Assembly (NCBI GenBank): GCA_035275405.1
Contig: DATEMU010000003.1
Span: 310,001-374,000 of the forward strand
From: Phycisphaerae bacterium
GTDB taxonomy: Bacteria > Planctomycetota > Phycisphaerae > UBA1845 > UTPLA1
Direction of reading: 5' to 3'
DNA length: 64,000 nucleotides
In this document: positions 52,821 through 62,141 of the stretch, piece by piece
Layout of the letters: every line of letters begins with the position of its first letter
Position numbering within the stretch: the first letter of the stretch is position 1
Notes under the pieces: generated by a model
What the model was told of the DNA's origin: nothing
Database searches by the model: none
Seen by the model: only the letters and a program-made list of their open reading frames with translations
Position numbers and translations under genes: made by a program

Positions 52821-54722
52821 CTACGAACTCGAAAAAACAATCGTTCGGATCGCTGAATCCGTTCGATTCAACCGACCAACGACACCGCTTTCTCGTTTCA
52901 CGTGTAGCTGAACCAGGTCGGCCTGCCGAGTCCCGGGCAGAGCGTGGCTCGCGGTGGCGTTGCTTGCGGCGCGCATCGGTATTCGGCTGAAGGGTACGTG
53001 TGTCCTGCGCCGAATATTTCCACGCCATAAGCGTGCGGCCCAACCCAAAGTACGCCGAATCGTTTGCGTCAGGCCCCACATGCCGATGAGCTGCATGTAC
53101 GCTTCGGCGAAATACAGGCGACTCCTGGGGCGGACCAATGCGATCAAGAACCGCACCGGATTGTAGAAATAGAGATACGCCGCCAGGATATTCAACTGCT
53201 TTCGCCAGGGCTTTTCATGGCCCGACGCGACGACATGGTTGCCGTCAAGCAAATGTTGCTCAATCTCCTTGCCGGCAACACTTTCGAACACGAGCCCCGC
53301 GGCGAACATTTCTCCATACCCCTTCGACCCATTTGAAGGCGTCATCATCGAAACTTGCAGGCTGATGGCCCCGGCCCCCCGGAGCAACCGAGCCTGGTTG
53401 ATCAGTCCATAGGGGCTCCCTCGCGTGTAAAGTGGTTGCGAGTCGTGGTGGATCATCATCGGCATGCCGCAGATGCCGCGGTCTCGCAACAGGTGAAACG
53501 CTTCCAGGGTCTTGTCGACGCTTTGGCCCTTCTTGACCAGTGTGGCCGTCATGTCTTCGACGCCAAGCCAGAGCGCTCGGAGCCCTGCCTTGCGCATGAG
53601 GCGCAAGTGATCCTTCATGACCAGGGTGTCGTGAACGGTGGCCTCCGTGCCCCAACGGAATTTGTGGCGGAAGTTGGCACCGCAGACGGCGGTGCGGGCC
53701 ATGGTTTCCGCGATATCGAGCGTCCGATTCTTGTCGTTGAAGAAATTGTCGTCGGTCCCAAAGAAGTACCGAATGCCATACTCGCGGTGGAGCCGGACCA
53801 TCTCGTCGACGATGCGTTCGCCACTTTTGACTCGGTGCTGACGCTGGTTGTAGGCTGGGATCGGGCAGTATGCGCAGGCGAATTTACAGCCAAACGTCAT
53901 GACGAGGGACCCAATCGGGCTGTACTTCCGGACTTTTCCGGCCTCAAGTGCGCGCGTCGCAAGCGTCGTCCGGTTGCTCGGTGGCTCCAGCAATCGATAG
54001 CCGTGAATCGGATGCGGCAACTCATCGAGGTCTCCGACCAGACGTTGAATCCCCGTGTCGACCAACTCTTCGGCAATGCCCTCTACGTTTCCCAGGGGAT
54101 AAACGAGGCCTGCGATGTCGTCGACCAGACCGCTAATCTTCGATCGCATGAACGTCGTCCGCAGAGCCTCGCCCGGCGCGCGCATCGAAAGCAATCGCTC
54201 CAGCAAGCTCAAGAGGACGTATTCCTCCCCGGTGACGGCGCAATCGGCGCCCCACGGGTCGGTCGGATCGACGTTGAAAGCGTCCCACGGCTCGTAAATG
54301 GCTTTCGCCCCGCCCACGATGATCAAAGGTCGATGGGCGGGATCGATCCGGCAAGCGTCCCGAATTAGCGCACGACACTGCGCCGAGTGGATTTGCATGC
54401 TCGACACCATGAAGATGTCGGGAATTCGACCATCCAAACGGGCCTGCGACGGGCGGAACCTGCGGTTCCATTGCTGAAGGACAATTCGCGTCTTCTCGAA
54501 TCCCGCATCGAACATGGCTGACCCGATTGCTCGGACGCCGGCCGGGACCATCCGCGTGTCCGCATAGGTGAAGGGAAGCATACGAGTGCGATGGTCGAAC
54601 GCGCAGGCGATCACACTGGTGAGGTCATGCCGGTGCGCCAAGGGGCGCAGGCGCTGGCGAAGGGCGAGGAGCTTACCGGGTTGCAGCAGCTCGTCGCCTC
54701 GATCACGGCGGGGAAGTTCCAA
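52821..54722 (-). CDS. B12-binding-type radical SAM protein
   Basis: The 633-residue protein has a Rossmann-type B12-binding-like N-terminal half (FTYADTRMVPAGVRAIGSAMFDAGFE, IFMVSSMQIHSAQCRAL, PLIIVGGAKAIYEPWD) and a radical SAM barrel with GCKFACAYCPI (Cys279, Cys283, Cys286, a CxxxCxxC cluster ligand set), YFFGTDDNFFNDK and ALWLGVEDMTATLVKKG. Members methylate or rearrange carbons and often act on lipids or natural products; the substrate is unknown. The DxHxxG cobalamin-binding His motif was not seen, so B12 may not be bound. The start is a TTG at 54722 with GGAG seven bases before; a GTG at 54614 is possible. It has no operon partner. Confidence 0.8.
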   Translation of the reverse strand: MELPRRDRGDELLQPGKLLALRQRLRPLAHRHDLTSVIACAFDHRTRMLPFTYADTRMVPAGVRAIGSAMFDAGFEKTRIVLQQWNRRFRPSQARLDGRIPDIFMVSSMQIHSAQCRALIRDACRIDPAHRPLIIVGGAKAIYEPWDAFNVDPTDPWGADCAVTGEEYVLLSLLERLLSMRAPGEALRTTFMRSKISGLVDDIAGLVYPLGNVEGIAEELVDTGIQRLVGDLDELPHPIHGYRLLEPPSNRTTLATRALEAGKVRKYSPIGSLVMTFGCKFACAYCPIPAYNQRQHRVKSGERIVDEMVRLHREYGIRYFFGTDDNFFNDKNRTLDIAETMARTAVCGANFRHKFRWGTEATVHDTLVMKDHLRLMRKAGLRALWLGVEDMTATLVKKGQSVDKTLEAFHLLRDRGICGMPMMIHHDSQPLYTRGSPYGLINQARLLRGAGAISLQVSMMTPSNGSKGYGEMFAAGLVFESVAGKEIEQHLLDGNHVVASGHEKPWRKQLNILAAYLYFYNPVRFLIALVRPRSRLYFAEAYMQLIGMWGLTQTIRRTLGWAARLWRGNIRRRTHVPFSRIPMRAASNATASHALPGTRQADLVQLHVKRESGVVGRLNRTDSAIRTIVFSSS

Positions 54723-55426
54723 AAAAAATGCTCCGTCATTCTCTCGCCAAATGCAGGAAGGGCAGACTTGGCACGTAGAAAACGACCCTGTTTTCTATCG
54801 AACGAATCTCGGCCCGGAGCATACTAATAGCAAACATCTTCGAATGGAATCACCTGCGTCAGATTTCTTTTGCCCGGTTATCTTGCTTTTGGGCCAGTTC
54901 AAGGGGTGATTCAGGTCACGCTGAAGGCGGGTGGTGATCGTAACTCGCTATCTCAACGCTCGGAAATCGCCGCCCTGTCGGCACCGTTGAACTTCCAAAA
55001 CGACGACAGCAGGACCTGCGGATGGGTGATGACCCGCACTCACGACATGCCTGCGCGCCATGGGAAACGGCCGTCACTTTGAGTGGTTAACGGCTTAATA
55101 GAGAATTATTGCGACGAGTAAACGAATTGACGAACATGCCTTCTTGACCTCGTCCCGGCGTTTTACTTGCGGTTTTGCTGGCGGCGCGGAGTATCCGAAT
55201 GCGCTCCGCCGGTTTTAGGCCTGGACTCTTCCCGGATGCTTCCTTATAGTCTGCTCGGTTGGTCCGACGACCGAGCTTCCAGGCTCCGTGACAAGTCCTA
55301 CGGCTTCTCGCCCCTGTTATTCTCTTTCGCCCCTCCTGCCATTTGGTCCAAATTTCGGACTCTTTCACTTTGACCCTGAAAGCAAAGGCGCGGGTCGTTC
55401 GGCACACATCGTTATGAAAGAAAAAC
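54723..55426. other. Divergent intergenic region with RRM-gene leader
   Basis: About 700 bases. The right third carries the proposed promoter and leader of the RRM gene (from 55222). The left part (54723-55200) has no gene, repeat or terminator that I can support; the large minus-strand frame at 55087-55989 overlaps the RRM gene antisense and is rejected. Confidence 0.5.
55222..55250 (+). promoter_or_regulatory. Possible promoter of the RRM gene
   Basis: TGGACT (55222-55227) and TATAGT (55245-55250) are 17 bases apart. Transcription would begin near 55257, inside a seven-base-pair hairpin (55253-55259 with 55270-55276), giving a leader of about 170 nucleotides. Confidence 0.4.
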
Positions 55427-55735
55427 ATGGGCAAGAAATTGTACGTCGGAAATCTGAGCGTCGGCGTGACGGACTCGGACCTCCAGCAATTGTTCTCAAC
55501 GCACGGGACTATTGTCAGCGTAAGAGTCGTCATGGACCGTGACACGAACCAGAGCAAAGGCTTTGGTTTCGTGGAATTTACTACCGAAGACGAGGCCCAG
55601 ACGGCCATTACCGCCCTGAACGGCAAGGAGCACAGCGGGAAAGCCCTCAAGGTCAACGAGGCCAAGCCCAAGTCGCCAAGGACCGCGCCGGCGGGCGCCT
55701 CGGCGATGGCGGGGATTGCCAACTCCCCTTGGTAG
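55427..55735 (+). CDS. RNA-recognition-motif (RRM) RNA-binding protein
   Basis: The 102-residue protein is a single RRM: RNP2 as LYVGNL (residues 5-10), VTDSDLQQLFSTHGTIVSVRVVMDRDTNQSKGFGFVEF with RNP1 KGFGFVEF (44-51), then DEAQTAITALNGKEHSGKALKVNEAKP. It ends in a short Pro/Ala/Ser tail. Bacterial single-RRM proteins of this kind (known in cyanobacteria as Rbp) rise in the cold and bind RNA; the leader here could support such control. It is not adjacent to a functional partner. The ribosome site before the ATG is weak. Confidence 0.9.
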   Translation: MGKKLYVGNLSVGVTDSDLQQLFSTHGTIVSVRVVMDRDTNQSKGFGFVEFTTEDEAQTAITALNGKEHSGKALKVNEAKPKSPRTAPAGASAMAGIANSPW

Positions 55736-55970
55736 CACAGAAAACGCGCAAGACGCTTCGTCGGCACGACGATGTTGGACTCGCGGGTACACGGGCATAC
55801 GCAATTCAGTCGGGCTTGGCCGCCAACCTGGAGGGGGGGTCGGTGGCTGAGCCCCCTGATTGCCAAAGATCGCCAGTTTGAGCTGTTCGCGCGGTGGCAT
55901 CGCCACGAATCAGTCGGATGAATCGGGTACTTGACGGAGAACGCCCGTGAACAACATAGGGAGATCACGA

Positions 55971-57209
55971 ATGCGCGCCATTCGCCCACTTTTCATTTCG
56001 ACGTATCCACCGGAGGAATGCGGCCTGGCCACGTTTACGAAGGACTCGGCCGATGCGCTGGATTTGGCCGCGCGGGAGCCGGTGTCGTTGGTGGCCGCAA
56101 TTCAGAAATCTCGTGCCATCCACTATGACGACCCGCGCGTGGACTACGTGATCAACAATAATCAAGACAACGCTTACCGGCGGGCGGCGGAAGCGGCCAA
56201 CGATGGACCGTGTGACGTGATCAGTCTACAGCACGAATTTGGCTTGTATCCCGGCGAGTGGGGCGCCGGAGTTCTCGACTTCGTGCTCGGCTGCCACAAA
56301 CCGATCGTTTTAACCCTGCATACCCTGATGACCGATCCGGCGCCGCTCCCCCGACGCATCATTCGACACCTTGCGGCACACAGCCATGGAATTGTGGTCA
56401 TGACAAAAATCGCAGCACGGCTACTGGCGAGCGTCTACGATGTGCCGGGCGCAGGAGTACGAGTGATCCCCCATGGCGTCCCCGGTGTCGCCCCCAATAA
56501 TGAGAAACTTCACAAGAGCCGGCTGGGTCTGACGGGCCGTCGAGTCATTTGCACCTTCGGCCTGATCAACCGCGGCAAGGGATTGGAATACATGATTCAG
56601 GCCATGCCGCGCATCGTCGCGGCTGTTCCCGAAGCGATTTATCTGATCGTGGGCGTGACACACCCGGAGGTCAAACGACAAGAGGGGGAGGCCTATCGCG
56701 AGCATTTGGTTGCTATGGCTGAGTCCCTGGGCGTCGCTGCGCACGTGCGATTCGTAAACAAGTTCCTGAGTCTTGATGATCTATTGGAACATTTGCAGGC
56801 CTGTGATGTCTATGTGACTCCCTATGTAGGCAAAGACCAGATCGCCAGCGGCACATTGGCCTATGCCATCGCCGCAGGGCTTCCGGTGGTGAGCACTCCC
56901 TATCTGTACGCCGAGGAAGTGCTGGCCGAAGGACGGGGATTGCTCGTGCCGTTTTCGCAAAGCGGCGGCCTCGCCGATGCGACGTTGCGATTCATGAATG
57001 ATGAGGCGTTGCGGAGTGAGACGCGCCGTAAGGCGTATGAATATGCCAGGCCCATGCGTTGGCCGAATGTAGGCCGGGAATATCTGAACTTTTTTGATGA
57101 GATCGTATCTGCCAGTGCGGATAGACGGCCTCACCCATCCCAGAGGTTTTCCTCAAAATCGGGCTCCAATGGCCGGTCCCGCAAACCCATACCAGGGGGC
57201 GTGTCGTGA
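55971..57209 (+). CDS. Family 4 glycosyltransferase
   Basis: The 412-residue protein is a GT-B fold GT4 transferase: an N-terminal [22 protein letters not shown] (the glycine loop at the start of the acceptor half), [33 protein letters not shown], then [18 protein letters not shown] and the donor-binding [34 protein letters not shown], with the acidic EEVL of the nucleotide-sugar site. It probably moves mannose from GDP-mannose, judging by the neighbours. The ATG at 55971 has AGGGAGA ahead and is preferred over the GTG at 55947. Its stop overlaps the GTG of the next gene (GTGA), so translation is coupled. Confidence 0.88.
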   Translation: MRAIRPLFISTYPPEECGLATFTKDSADALDLAAREPVSLVAAIQKSRAIHYDDPRVDYVINNNQDNAYRRAAEAANDGPCDVISLQHEFGLYPGEWGAGVLDFVLGCHKPIVLTLHTLMTDPAPLPRRIIRHLAAHSHGIVVMTKIAARLLASVYDVPGAGVRVIPHGVPGVAPNNEKLHKSRLGLTGRRVICTFGLINRGKGLEYMIQAMPRIVAAVPEAIYLIVGVTHPEVKRQEGEAYREHLVAMAESLGVAAHVRFVNKFLSLDDLLEHLQACDVYVTPYVGKDQIASGTLAYAIAAGLPVVSTPYLYAEEVLAEGRGLLVPFSQSGGLADATLRFMNDEALRSETRRKAYEYARPMRWPNVGREYLNFFDEIVSASADRRPHPSQRFSSKSGSNGRSRKPIPGGVS

Positions 57210-58393
57210 ATAGAAAACAGGGTCAAGTCATCGAAATGGCAAACCATCAAACCGGCGAGTCGGGAGTCCCTAATCGCGCTCACATGACGCCACTGTGCGC
57301 AGAGGATCTTCGGCCATGTGGCGTATCCTTGGCCCACTTGGACCGAATGACGGACTCGACCGGGTTGATCCAGCATGCCATCTATAGTGTTCCTCGCCGT
57401 GAGAGCGGCTACACGATTGACGACAACGCCCGGGCCTTGCGCCTCTGCACCCGCTTATGGCGTCAGCGCCCGAAGCGTCGCATGCTGAACCGGGTGACGA
57501 GATACCTAAGCCTGTTGGAGTACGCTCGACGCCCCGGAGGGGGCTTTCACAATCTCCTGAGTTATCAACGACACTGGTTGCATACGGATAGCAATGGTGA
57601 TTGCCAGGGCCAGGCGGTCCGCGCCCTCGCTGAGGTACTCGGCAGCAGTTTGCCGGACGACTACAGAGTGTTGGCCCGGGAGTTGATCGAAGCGGTCTTG
57701 CCCACACTTGCCGATTTGCGGAGCCTGCGCGCCCAAGCCTATGTAATACTGGCCTGGGGGCATCTTTGGGAGGCAGAGTCGCTCATGCGAGAATCCGATC
57801 TCGCAACACTCGAATGCGTGGCGTGGTCCGCGGCGCAGCGATTGGTGGAATGCTATCAGCGGTCCCAGCGACCGGACTGGCCCTGGTTCGAGTCCCGTAT
57901 GACCTATGCAAACGCCGTGTTGCCGCACGCCCTGTACGTCGCCGCCAAGCGCTGGCCGAAAGAACCGTTTCTCGAAGTGGCTGAGGCATCGTTCAAGTTC
58001 CTTGACCGCAAGACCACCGTTGAGGATTACTATTGGCCTGTGGGGAACGCCGGCTGGTACCCGCATGGGGAAGAAAAGGCTCAGTATGATCAGCAACCCG
58101 TGGAGGCCGTCACGATGGCCGATGCCGCGATCGCCGCATTCAACCTTCTGGGCGAAGCGAATCACCTGGCTACTTTCCGTCGGGCACGAAACTGGTTTCA
58201 AGGTCAGAACAGTCTCGGGCAGCCACTCGTTGATGTCCGGTCGGGTGCCTGCTACGACGGCCTGCTACCGACCGGGGTAAATCGGAACCAGGGAGCGGAA
58301 TCAACGCTCGCCTACTTGTGGACGGAGATGCAATACGCCGCGGGGCATTCCACGCTGCCCGAAGATCGTCGGGTTGCGGCCGCCGGCGCGTAG
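57206..58393 (+). CDS. Alpha/alpha-barrel-like glycan-processing protein, linked to GT4 and GH130
   Basis: The 395-residue product is helical with repeating Trp/Arg-rich pairs, [103 protein letters not shown] and [22 protein letters not shown], the pattern of a six-hairpin glycosidase-like barrel. This family recurs between GT4 and GH130 genes in several phyla; its activity is not known. The GTG start overlaps the GT4 stop. GH130 begins 47 bases after the stop on the same strand. Confidence 0.75.
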   Translation: MNRKQGQVIEMANHQTGESGVPNRAHMTPLCAEDLRPCGVSLAHLDRMTDSTGLIQHAIYSVPRRESGYTIDDNARALRLCTRLWRQRPKRRMLNRVTRYLSLLEYARRPGGGFHNLLSYQRHWLHTDSNGDCQGQAVRALAEVLGSSLPDDYRVLARELIEAVLPTLADLRSLRAQAYVILAWGHLWEAESLMRESDLATLECVAWSAAQRLVECYQRSQRPDWPWFESRMTYANAVLPHALYVAAKRWPKEPFLEVAEASFKFLDRKTTVEDYYWPVGNAGWYPHGEEKAQYDQQPVEAVTMADAAIAAFNLLGEANHLATFRRARNWFQGQNSLGQPLVDVRSGACYDGLLPTGVNRNQGAESTLAYLWTEMQYAAGHSTLPEDRRVAAAGA

Positions 58394-58439
58394 TCCGTCG
58401 CAAATCCACGCAGGAATCTCGAACCCAGGGTAATCGAAA

Positions 58440-59414
58440 ATGCATAGAGAATCGAAGTCCCCCAGTCTCCACACGGCACTGTTCAATCGCCATAGCGCGA
58501 ACCCGATCCTTACCGCCCGCGACTGGCCCTATCCGGCGCATACGGTGTTCAACGCCGGCGCTTGTCAGGTGGGCGACGAGACCGTTTTGCTCGTGCGCGT
58601 CGAAGACCGCCGAGGCCATTCGCATCTGACCGTGGCACGAAGTAATGACGGCGTTTCGAATTGGCAGATCGATTCGGTCCCCAGCTTTGCTCCCGATCCA
58701 AAGAACTTCGCCGAAGAAGCGTGGGGCGTCGAAGATCCACGCTTGACATGGGTCGAAGATCGCAATGAATGGATCATCGCATACACGGCTTACTCCCCCA
58801 GCGGGCCCCTCGTGTCCCTGGCGCGGACAAAAGACTTCATCTCCTTCTCTCGCCTCGGCCCGGTCATGCCGCCGGAGGACAAGGACGCCGCCATTTTTCC
58901 CCGCCGTTTCGGGAATCGGTACGCAATGATTCATAGGCCGGTGTCTTCCGGCAGTTCCGGCGCGCACATGTGGCTCTCGTTCTCACCGGACCTGATACAC
59001 TGGGGCAGCCATCACGTCCTCTTGCATGCGCGGCGCGGAGCATGGTGGGATGCCAACAAAATTGGGCTCTCACCGCCCCCTCTGGAAACTCCGGAAGGCT
59101 GGCTCATTCTCTATCACGGCGTGCGCAACACCGCGGGCGGGTGCCTCTATCGACTGGGACTGGCCCTACTGGACTTGAACGACCCGCGCCGGGTTCTTCG
59201 ACGTAGCGACGAGTGGATGTTCGCGCCCGAGATGCCCTATGAGCACCATGGCGATGTAGGTGGCGTGGTTTTTCCGTGCGGCTGGATATTAGACAAGTCG
59301 AGCGGCGCAATTCGTCTCTACTACGGCGGCGCCGACTCCTGTCTGGCCCTGGCCACGGCCCACCTCTCCGACCTGCTAAGCTATCTGCGAAAGTGCCCCG
59401 CACCACAAGACTGA
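58440..59414 (+). CDS. GH130 family beta-mannoside phosphorylase or mannosidase
   Basis: The 324-residue protein is a five-bladed propeller of GH130: NRHSANPILTARDWPYPAHTVFNAGACQ, VLLVRVEDRRGHSHLTVARS, WGVEDPRLTWVEDRNEW, DKDAAIFPRRFGNRYAMIHRP, HARRGAWWDANKIGLSPPPLET and LILYHGVR, with the conserved Asp in VEDPR. GH130 enzymes break beta-mannosides with phosphate or water, releasing mannose-1-phosphate or mannose. The propeller residues that fix the beta-1,2 or beta-1,4 specificity were not resolved. It closes the GT4-barrel-GH130 cassette; a synthesis-and-breakdown pair for a mannan reserve or capsule is one reading. Confidence 0.88.
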   Translation: MHRESKSPSLHTALFNRHSANPILTARDWPYPAHTVFNAGACQVGDETVLLVRVEDRRGHSHLTVARSNDGVSNWQIDSVPSFAPDPKNFAEEAWGVEDPRLTWVEDRNEWIIAYTAYSPSGPLVSLARTKDFISFSRLGPVMPPEDKDAAIFPRRFGNRYAMIHRPVSSGSSGAHMWLSFSPDLIHWGSHHVLLHARRGAWWDANKIGLSPPPLETPEGWLILYHGVRNTAGGCLYRLGLALLDLNDPRRVLRRSDEWMFAPEMPYEHHGDVGGVVFPCGWILDKSSGAIRLYYGGADSCLALATAHLSDLLSYLRKCPAPQD

Positions 59415-59578
59415 TGCCTTTAGGATGGCTGGCGAGCCGCGACAGACAGTCCCAGCGGCAGACTCTGAAAGAAATCGGCCCCAATCAGAAGCTCGCGGTT
59501 CGCCGAGTGTTCAGGGCTTCTCCCAGGCGGCGTTTCTGCATGTTGATCGGACAGGGGTGTTCTCGGCGGACTACCGAT

Positions 59579-60013
59579 CTATGCAGCACATTCCTTCGCA
59601 GAAGCGACGCGCTTGAGCAGCCGAACACTGCGACCCCCGTGATGGAATCGGACTTCGTCAAAGAGCGAGCGCATCAACATGACGCCGCGTCCGCTGGGCC
59701 GATCCAGTGCCTCGTCGTCCGTCGCGTCGGGGATCAGGCCGGGATCGAAGCCATTGCCCTGGTCGCGTACTTCGATCTCCGCCCAACCGCGTTCCAGCCG
59801 GTAACACACGGTGATGAATTTGGAAGGGTCACGTCGATTTCCGTGCGTGAACGCATTGGCCAGCGCTTCTGAGACTCCCAGGGCGATGGCGAAGGTGGCC
59901 GCAGGATCGTATCCCTGCCGCTCCACATCTTTCATGAAGTAATTGGTCATGATGTTGATGGCGGCGAGCCCGTTTGGAATTCGCTGCACGGATTCAATGC
60001 GTCGCAGTTCCAT
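59579..60013 (-). CDS. RsbW-like ATP-binding anti-sigma/serine kinase
   Basis: The 144-residue protein is a HATPase_c_2 kinase: VSEALANAFTHGN (N box), EIEVRDQGNGFDPG (G1 box) and SGRGVMLMRSLFDEV (G2 box). Such proteins, RsbW and SpoIIAB-like, phosphorylate an anti-sigma antagonist and bind a sigma factor. No antagonist or sigma gene adjoins it. It converges with the GH130 gene. Confidence 0.85.
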   Translation of the reverse strand: MELRRIESVQRIPNGLAAINIMTNYFMKDVERQGYDPAATFAIALGVSEALANAFTHGNRRDPSKFITVCYRLERGWAEIEVRDQGNGFDPGLIPDATDDEALDRPSGRGVMLMRSLFDEVRFHHGGRSVRLLKRVASAKECAA

Positions 60014-60204
60014 CGGTCTTGCTCCCGGGCAGGCCCAGGCCCTGAAATCGGCATCTAGGGGAAACGCGACATTGTCCGGCCCTGTCCGCAGTGAACCCCC
60101 GGCGGGCCATTCGCCGCTACGGGCAACGCCGTTCCTGTGGACTAACGAGTCGCTTGTCGCTTTGTCTAATAGAGTGTCTGGGCAATAGCACAGGAGAGTC
60201 GGCC

Positions 60205-60408
60205 ATGAACCTCGGAAAGACCCATCTGGAAAACTGCGGCTGGCAATCGGTGGCGATTCATCAGGATCATGTCATGCTGCCCAGGCTCAGGGCGGATGAT
60301 CGCGGATGGACGCCCGTCCCCTTCAGCGTGGGCTATCTTGCGCCTCAATTGATCGCGGGCGGTGACGACTTCGCCCGCGCGTTCTTCAATGAGACTCCGG
60401 CCCGGTGA
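60205..60408 (+). CDS. Short hypothetical protein
   Basis: A 67-residue frame, starting MNLGKTHLENCGWQSVAIHQ, with a consensus-like AGGAGAGT ten bases before its ATG. Its 3' end overlaps the transglutaminase-like gene on the other strand by 23 bases. No family was recognised. The ribosome site and length make it credible, but it could be chance. Confidence 0.4.
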   Translation: MNLGKTHLENCGWQSVAIHQDHVMLPRLRADDRGWTPVPFSVGYLAPQLIAGGDDFARAFFNETPAR

Positions 60409-61342
60409 CCGCGAGGGGTAAGGCCCCGGCGTGAGTGACCAGGTGCCGGGCGCGACTCGAGGCGCGCCAGAGGATAGCGAATCCGGCGGCGACATGGACC
60501 AGGCCCACCCAGGCGGGCCAGGAGGACACCTCGCGGGAGACCGCGTAGGGTGCCAGATAACCCAGCCGCATATAGAGCAACCCCTGTATCAGAAGAATAA
60601 GACCGATGGCGGCCGCACGCCGTGACATGCGGCGGTGGAGCGAGAGGCCAAACGCGGTCACAAGGATGATGACCTCGCGCCAAAAAGGGAATACGCCGAT
60701 TCCATACGACAACGAAACGGGGATGTTGGAGACGACGGTGCCCCAGTCGACTCGCGTCCCTTCGGGCGTGGCGATCAGTGTCTTGTCACGACCGGGGCCC
60801 ATCCATTCGCCCTGCGGCGTGGAAACCCAGACGTGGCGGAGATCCGTGACGAGCGTGGCGTCGTATCCGAGGCGTTTCATGAGCGAGGCGGCGATGATCG
60901 CGCGGCCGTCGCAATCTTCGCGGAGTTCGCCGCCGGCCTCATCAGCTTTTTCGAAGACCTCCGCGACCGTCGGCATGTAATCCGCCGAGCCCCAGAGGTT
61001 CCAATCCCACTCGTAGTGGACCTGCTCCAGTACAAACCGCTCCACGTGACGCTGGACGAGTGGCGGGCTCTGGAGCAGCGCGGGTTGCGTCGCGGCGATC
61101 GGCCTCAGTCGTTCATCCAGGAGAGTCTGGAGTCGGTCAAGCTGCGGGGCGTCTGGTTCGACCAGCGTCTGCATGTTGCGCAGGTGCTCGACGTGCCTCG
61201 CAAACTGTCGTGGGTAGGGAAATAGTACGAAGAACGTGACGAGGGCGAAGGCGGCGCTCTTGAGCGGCATGCGCACGTACCAGCGCAGAACCGTGCCTGG
61301 TGGTCGCGCGACGTTCGGAGGGGAGGGAGGGCTTTCAAGCAT
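60386..61342 (-). CDS. Membrane protein with transglutaminase-like domain
   Basis: The 318-residue protein has one helix near the start (LKSAAFALVTFFVLFPYP), a soluble domain with GELREDCDGRAIIAASLMKRLGYDATLVTDLRHVWVSTPQ, where DCDGRA, ASLM and HVWV match the transglutaminase-like core (Cys, His and Asp in order), then several helices at the end (EVIILVTAFGLSL, AAIGLILLIQGLLYMRLG, WPAWVGLVHVAAGFAILW). These enzymes cleave or cross-link peptides; the substrate is unknown. ATG at 61342; a TTG at 61363 would add seven residues. It lies 45 bases after the lspA stop, on the same strand. Confidence 0.75.
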   Translation of the reverse strand: MLESPPSPPNVARPPGTVLRWYVRMPLKSAAFALVTFFVLFPYPRQFARHVEHLRNMQTLVEPDAPQLDRLQTLLDERLRPIAATQPALLQSPPLVQRHVERFVLEQVHYEWDWNLWGSADYMPTVAEVFEKADEAGGELREDCDGRAIIAASLMKRLGYDATLVTDLRHVWVSTPQGEWMGPGRDKTLIATPEGTRVDWGTVVSNIPVSLSYGIGVFPFWREVIILVTAFGLSLHRRMSRRAAAIGLILLIQGLLYMRLGYLAPYAVSREVSSWPAWVGLVHVAAGFAILWRASSRARHLVTHAGALPLAVTGPESH

Positions 61343-61386
61343 GCTTGGCGCCTGTCGCGGCAAATCGCGGCGGGCTCCGGCCCGCC

Positions 61387-62115
61387 CTACGGGGCCGTCG
61401 GTTCTTCACGCGGGTGGTGCTTGTGATCGAACCAGAAATTGAGCAGCAGCATCGCCACGCCGACCACCAGCAGGGCATCGGCGATGTTGAAGATCCAGGG
61501 CCAGAGGGAGAAATCGCCGATCCGCGCCTCGATCTTGATGAAATCGCGGACGACGGGCTGCGGGCCGGAGCGCGGATCGCTGGGACGATCCATCCATTGC
61601 GCATTTGCACCCGTGGGAAAGTCGCCGATCTTGATTCTCCCGTTCGGATCTTCTTCGAGCAGCGTTCCAATGATGCGGCCGCGGTTGGAATAGCTGGCGA
61701 CATACGCGTTCTGCGTCGTACGGTCGTAGAGATTGCCGATGGCCCCGGCGAGCACCAGGCCGAGCGCGATGTGCATCGAGCGCCGGCTGCGCGTCGAGTG
61801 GGCGAAAAGGTAAAGCACGAACATCAGGGCGAGGGCCGAGGCGCCGACGAAGATCGGGGCGAGACCGGCGCCGAGTCCGAAGAGTGCGCCGGGGTTCAGG
61901 GAAAGCTGTAAGCTGGCGAGATTGGGGATGAGGGTTCGGGTTTCGTGGGGACCGATTTCCCGGAAGGCCCAGTCCTTGGTCCACAGGTCGGCGACGAGAC
62001 CGACGACGGCGCATCCCCACAGGCGCGCGTGGCTGGAAAAATCACCGATGGCCCAGCGTTCCCGCGGCTCATCGCTCACGGCGACCAGAGGCTCGGTGGG
62101 TTGGTAAGTGGACAT
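61387..62115 (-). CDS. lspA: Signal peptidase II-like protein with an inserted loop
   Basis: The 242-residue protein has LspA landmarks: VADLWTKDWAF, LQLSLNPGALFGLGAGL, GAIGNLYDR, and then VVRDFIKI and WIFNIADALLVVGVAML, whose Asp residues are in the usual positions of the catalytic pair. It cuts signal peptides of lipoproteins, several of which are encoded in this window. About 55 residues are inserted between GNLYDR and the VVRDF block, where the family normally has only a few; the insert (with IKIGDFPTGANAQWMD) would face the periplasm. It is downstream of the TraR/DksA gene on the same strand, 27 bases apart. Confidence 0.82.
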   Translation of the reverse strand: MSTYQPTEPLVAVSDEPRERWAIGDFSSHARLWGCAVVGLVADLWTKDWAFREIGPHETRTLIPNLASLQLSLNPGALFGLGAGLAPIFVGASALALMFVLYLFAHSTRSRRSMHIALGLVLAGAIGNLYDRTTQNAYVASYSNRGRIIGTLLEEDPNGRIKIGDFPTGANAQWMDRPSDPRSGPQPVVRDFIKIEARIGDFSLWPWIFNIADALLVVGVAMLLLNFWFDHKHHPREEPTAP

Positions 62116-62141
62116 CGCGGGGATTGTATGGCGGCGGCCGC

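Noticed and set aside
55087..55989. A 300-residue minus-strand frame across the RRM gene
   Set aside because: It is antisense to a clear RRM domain and has no recognisable motif; it is the shadow of high-GC codon use.
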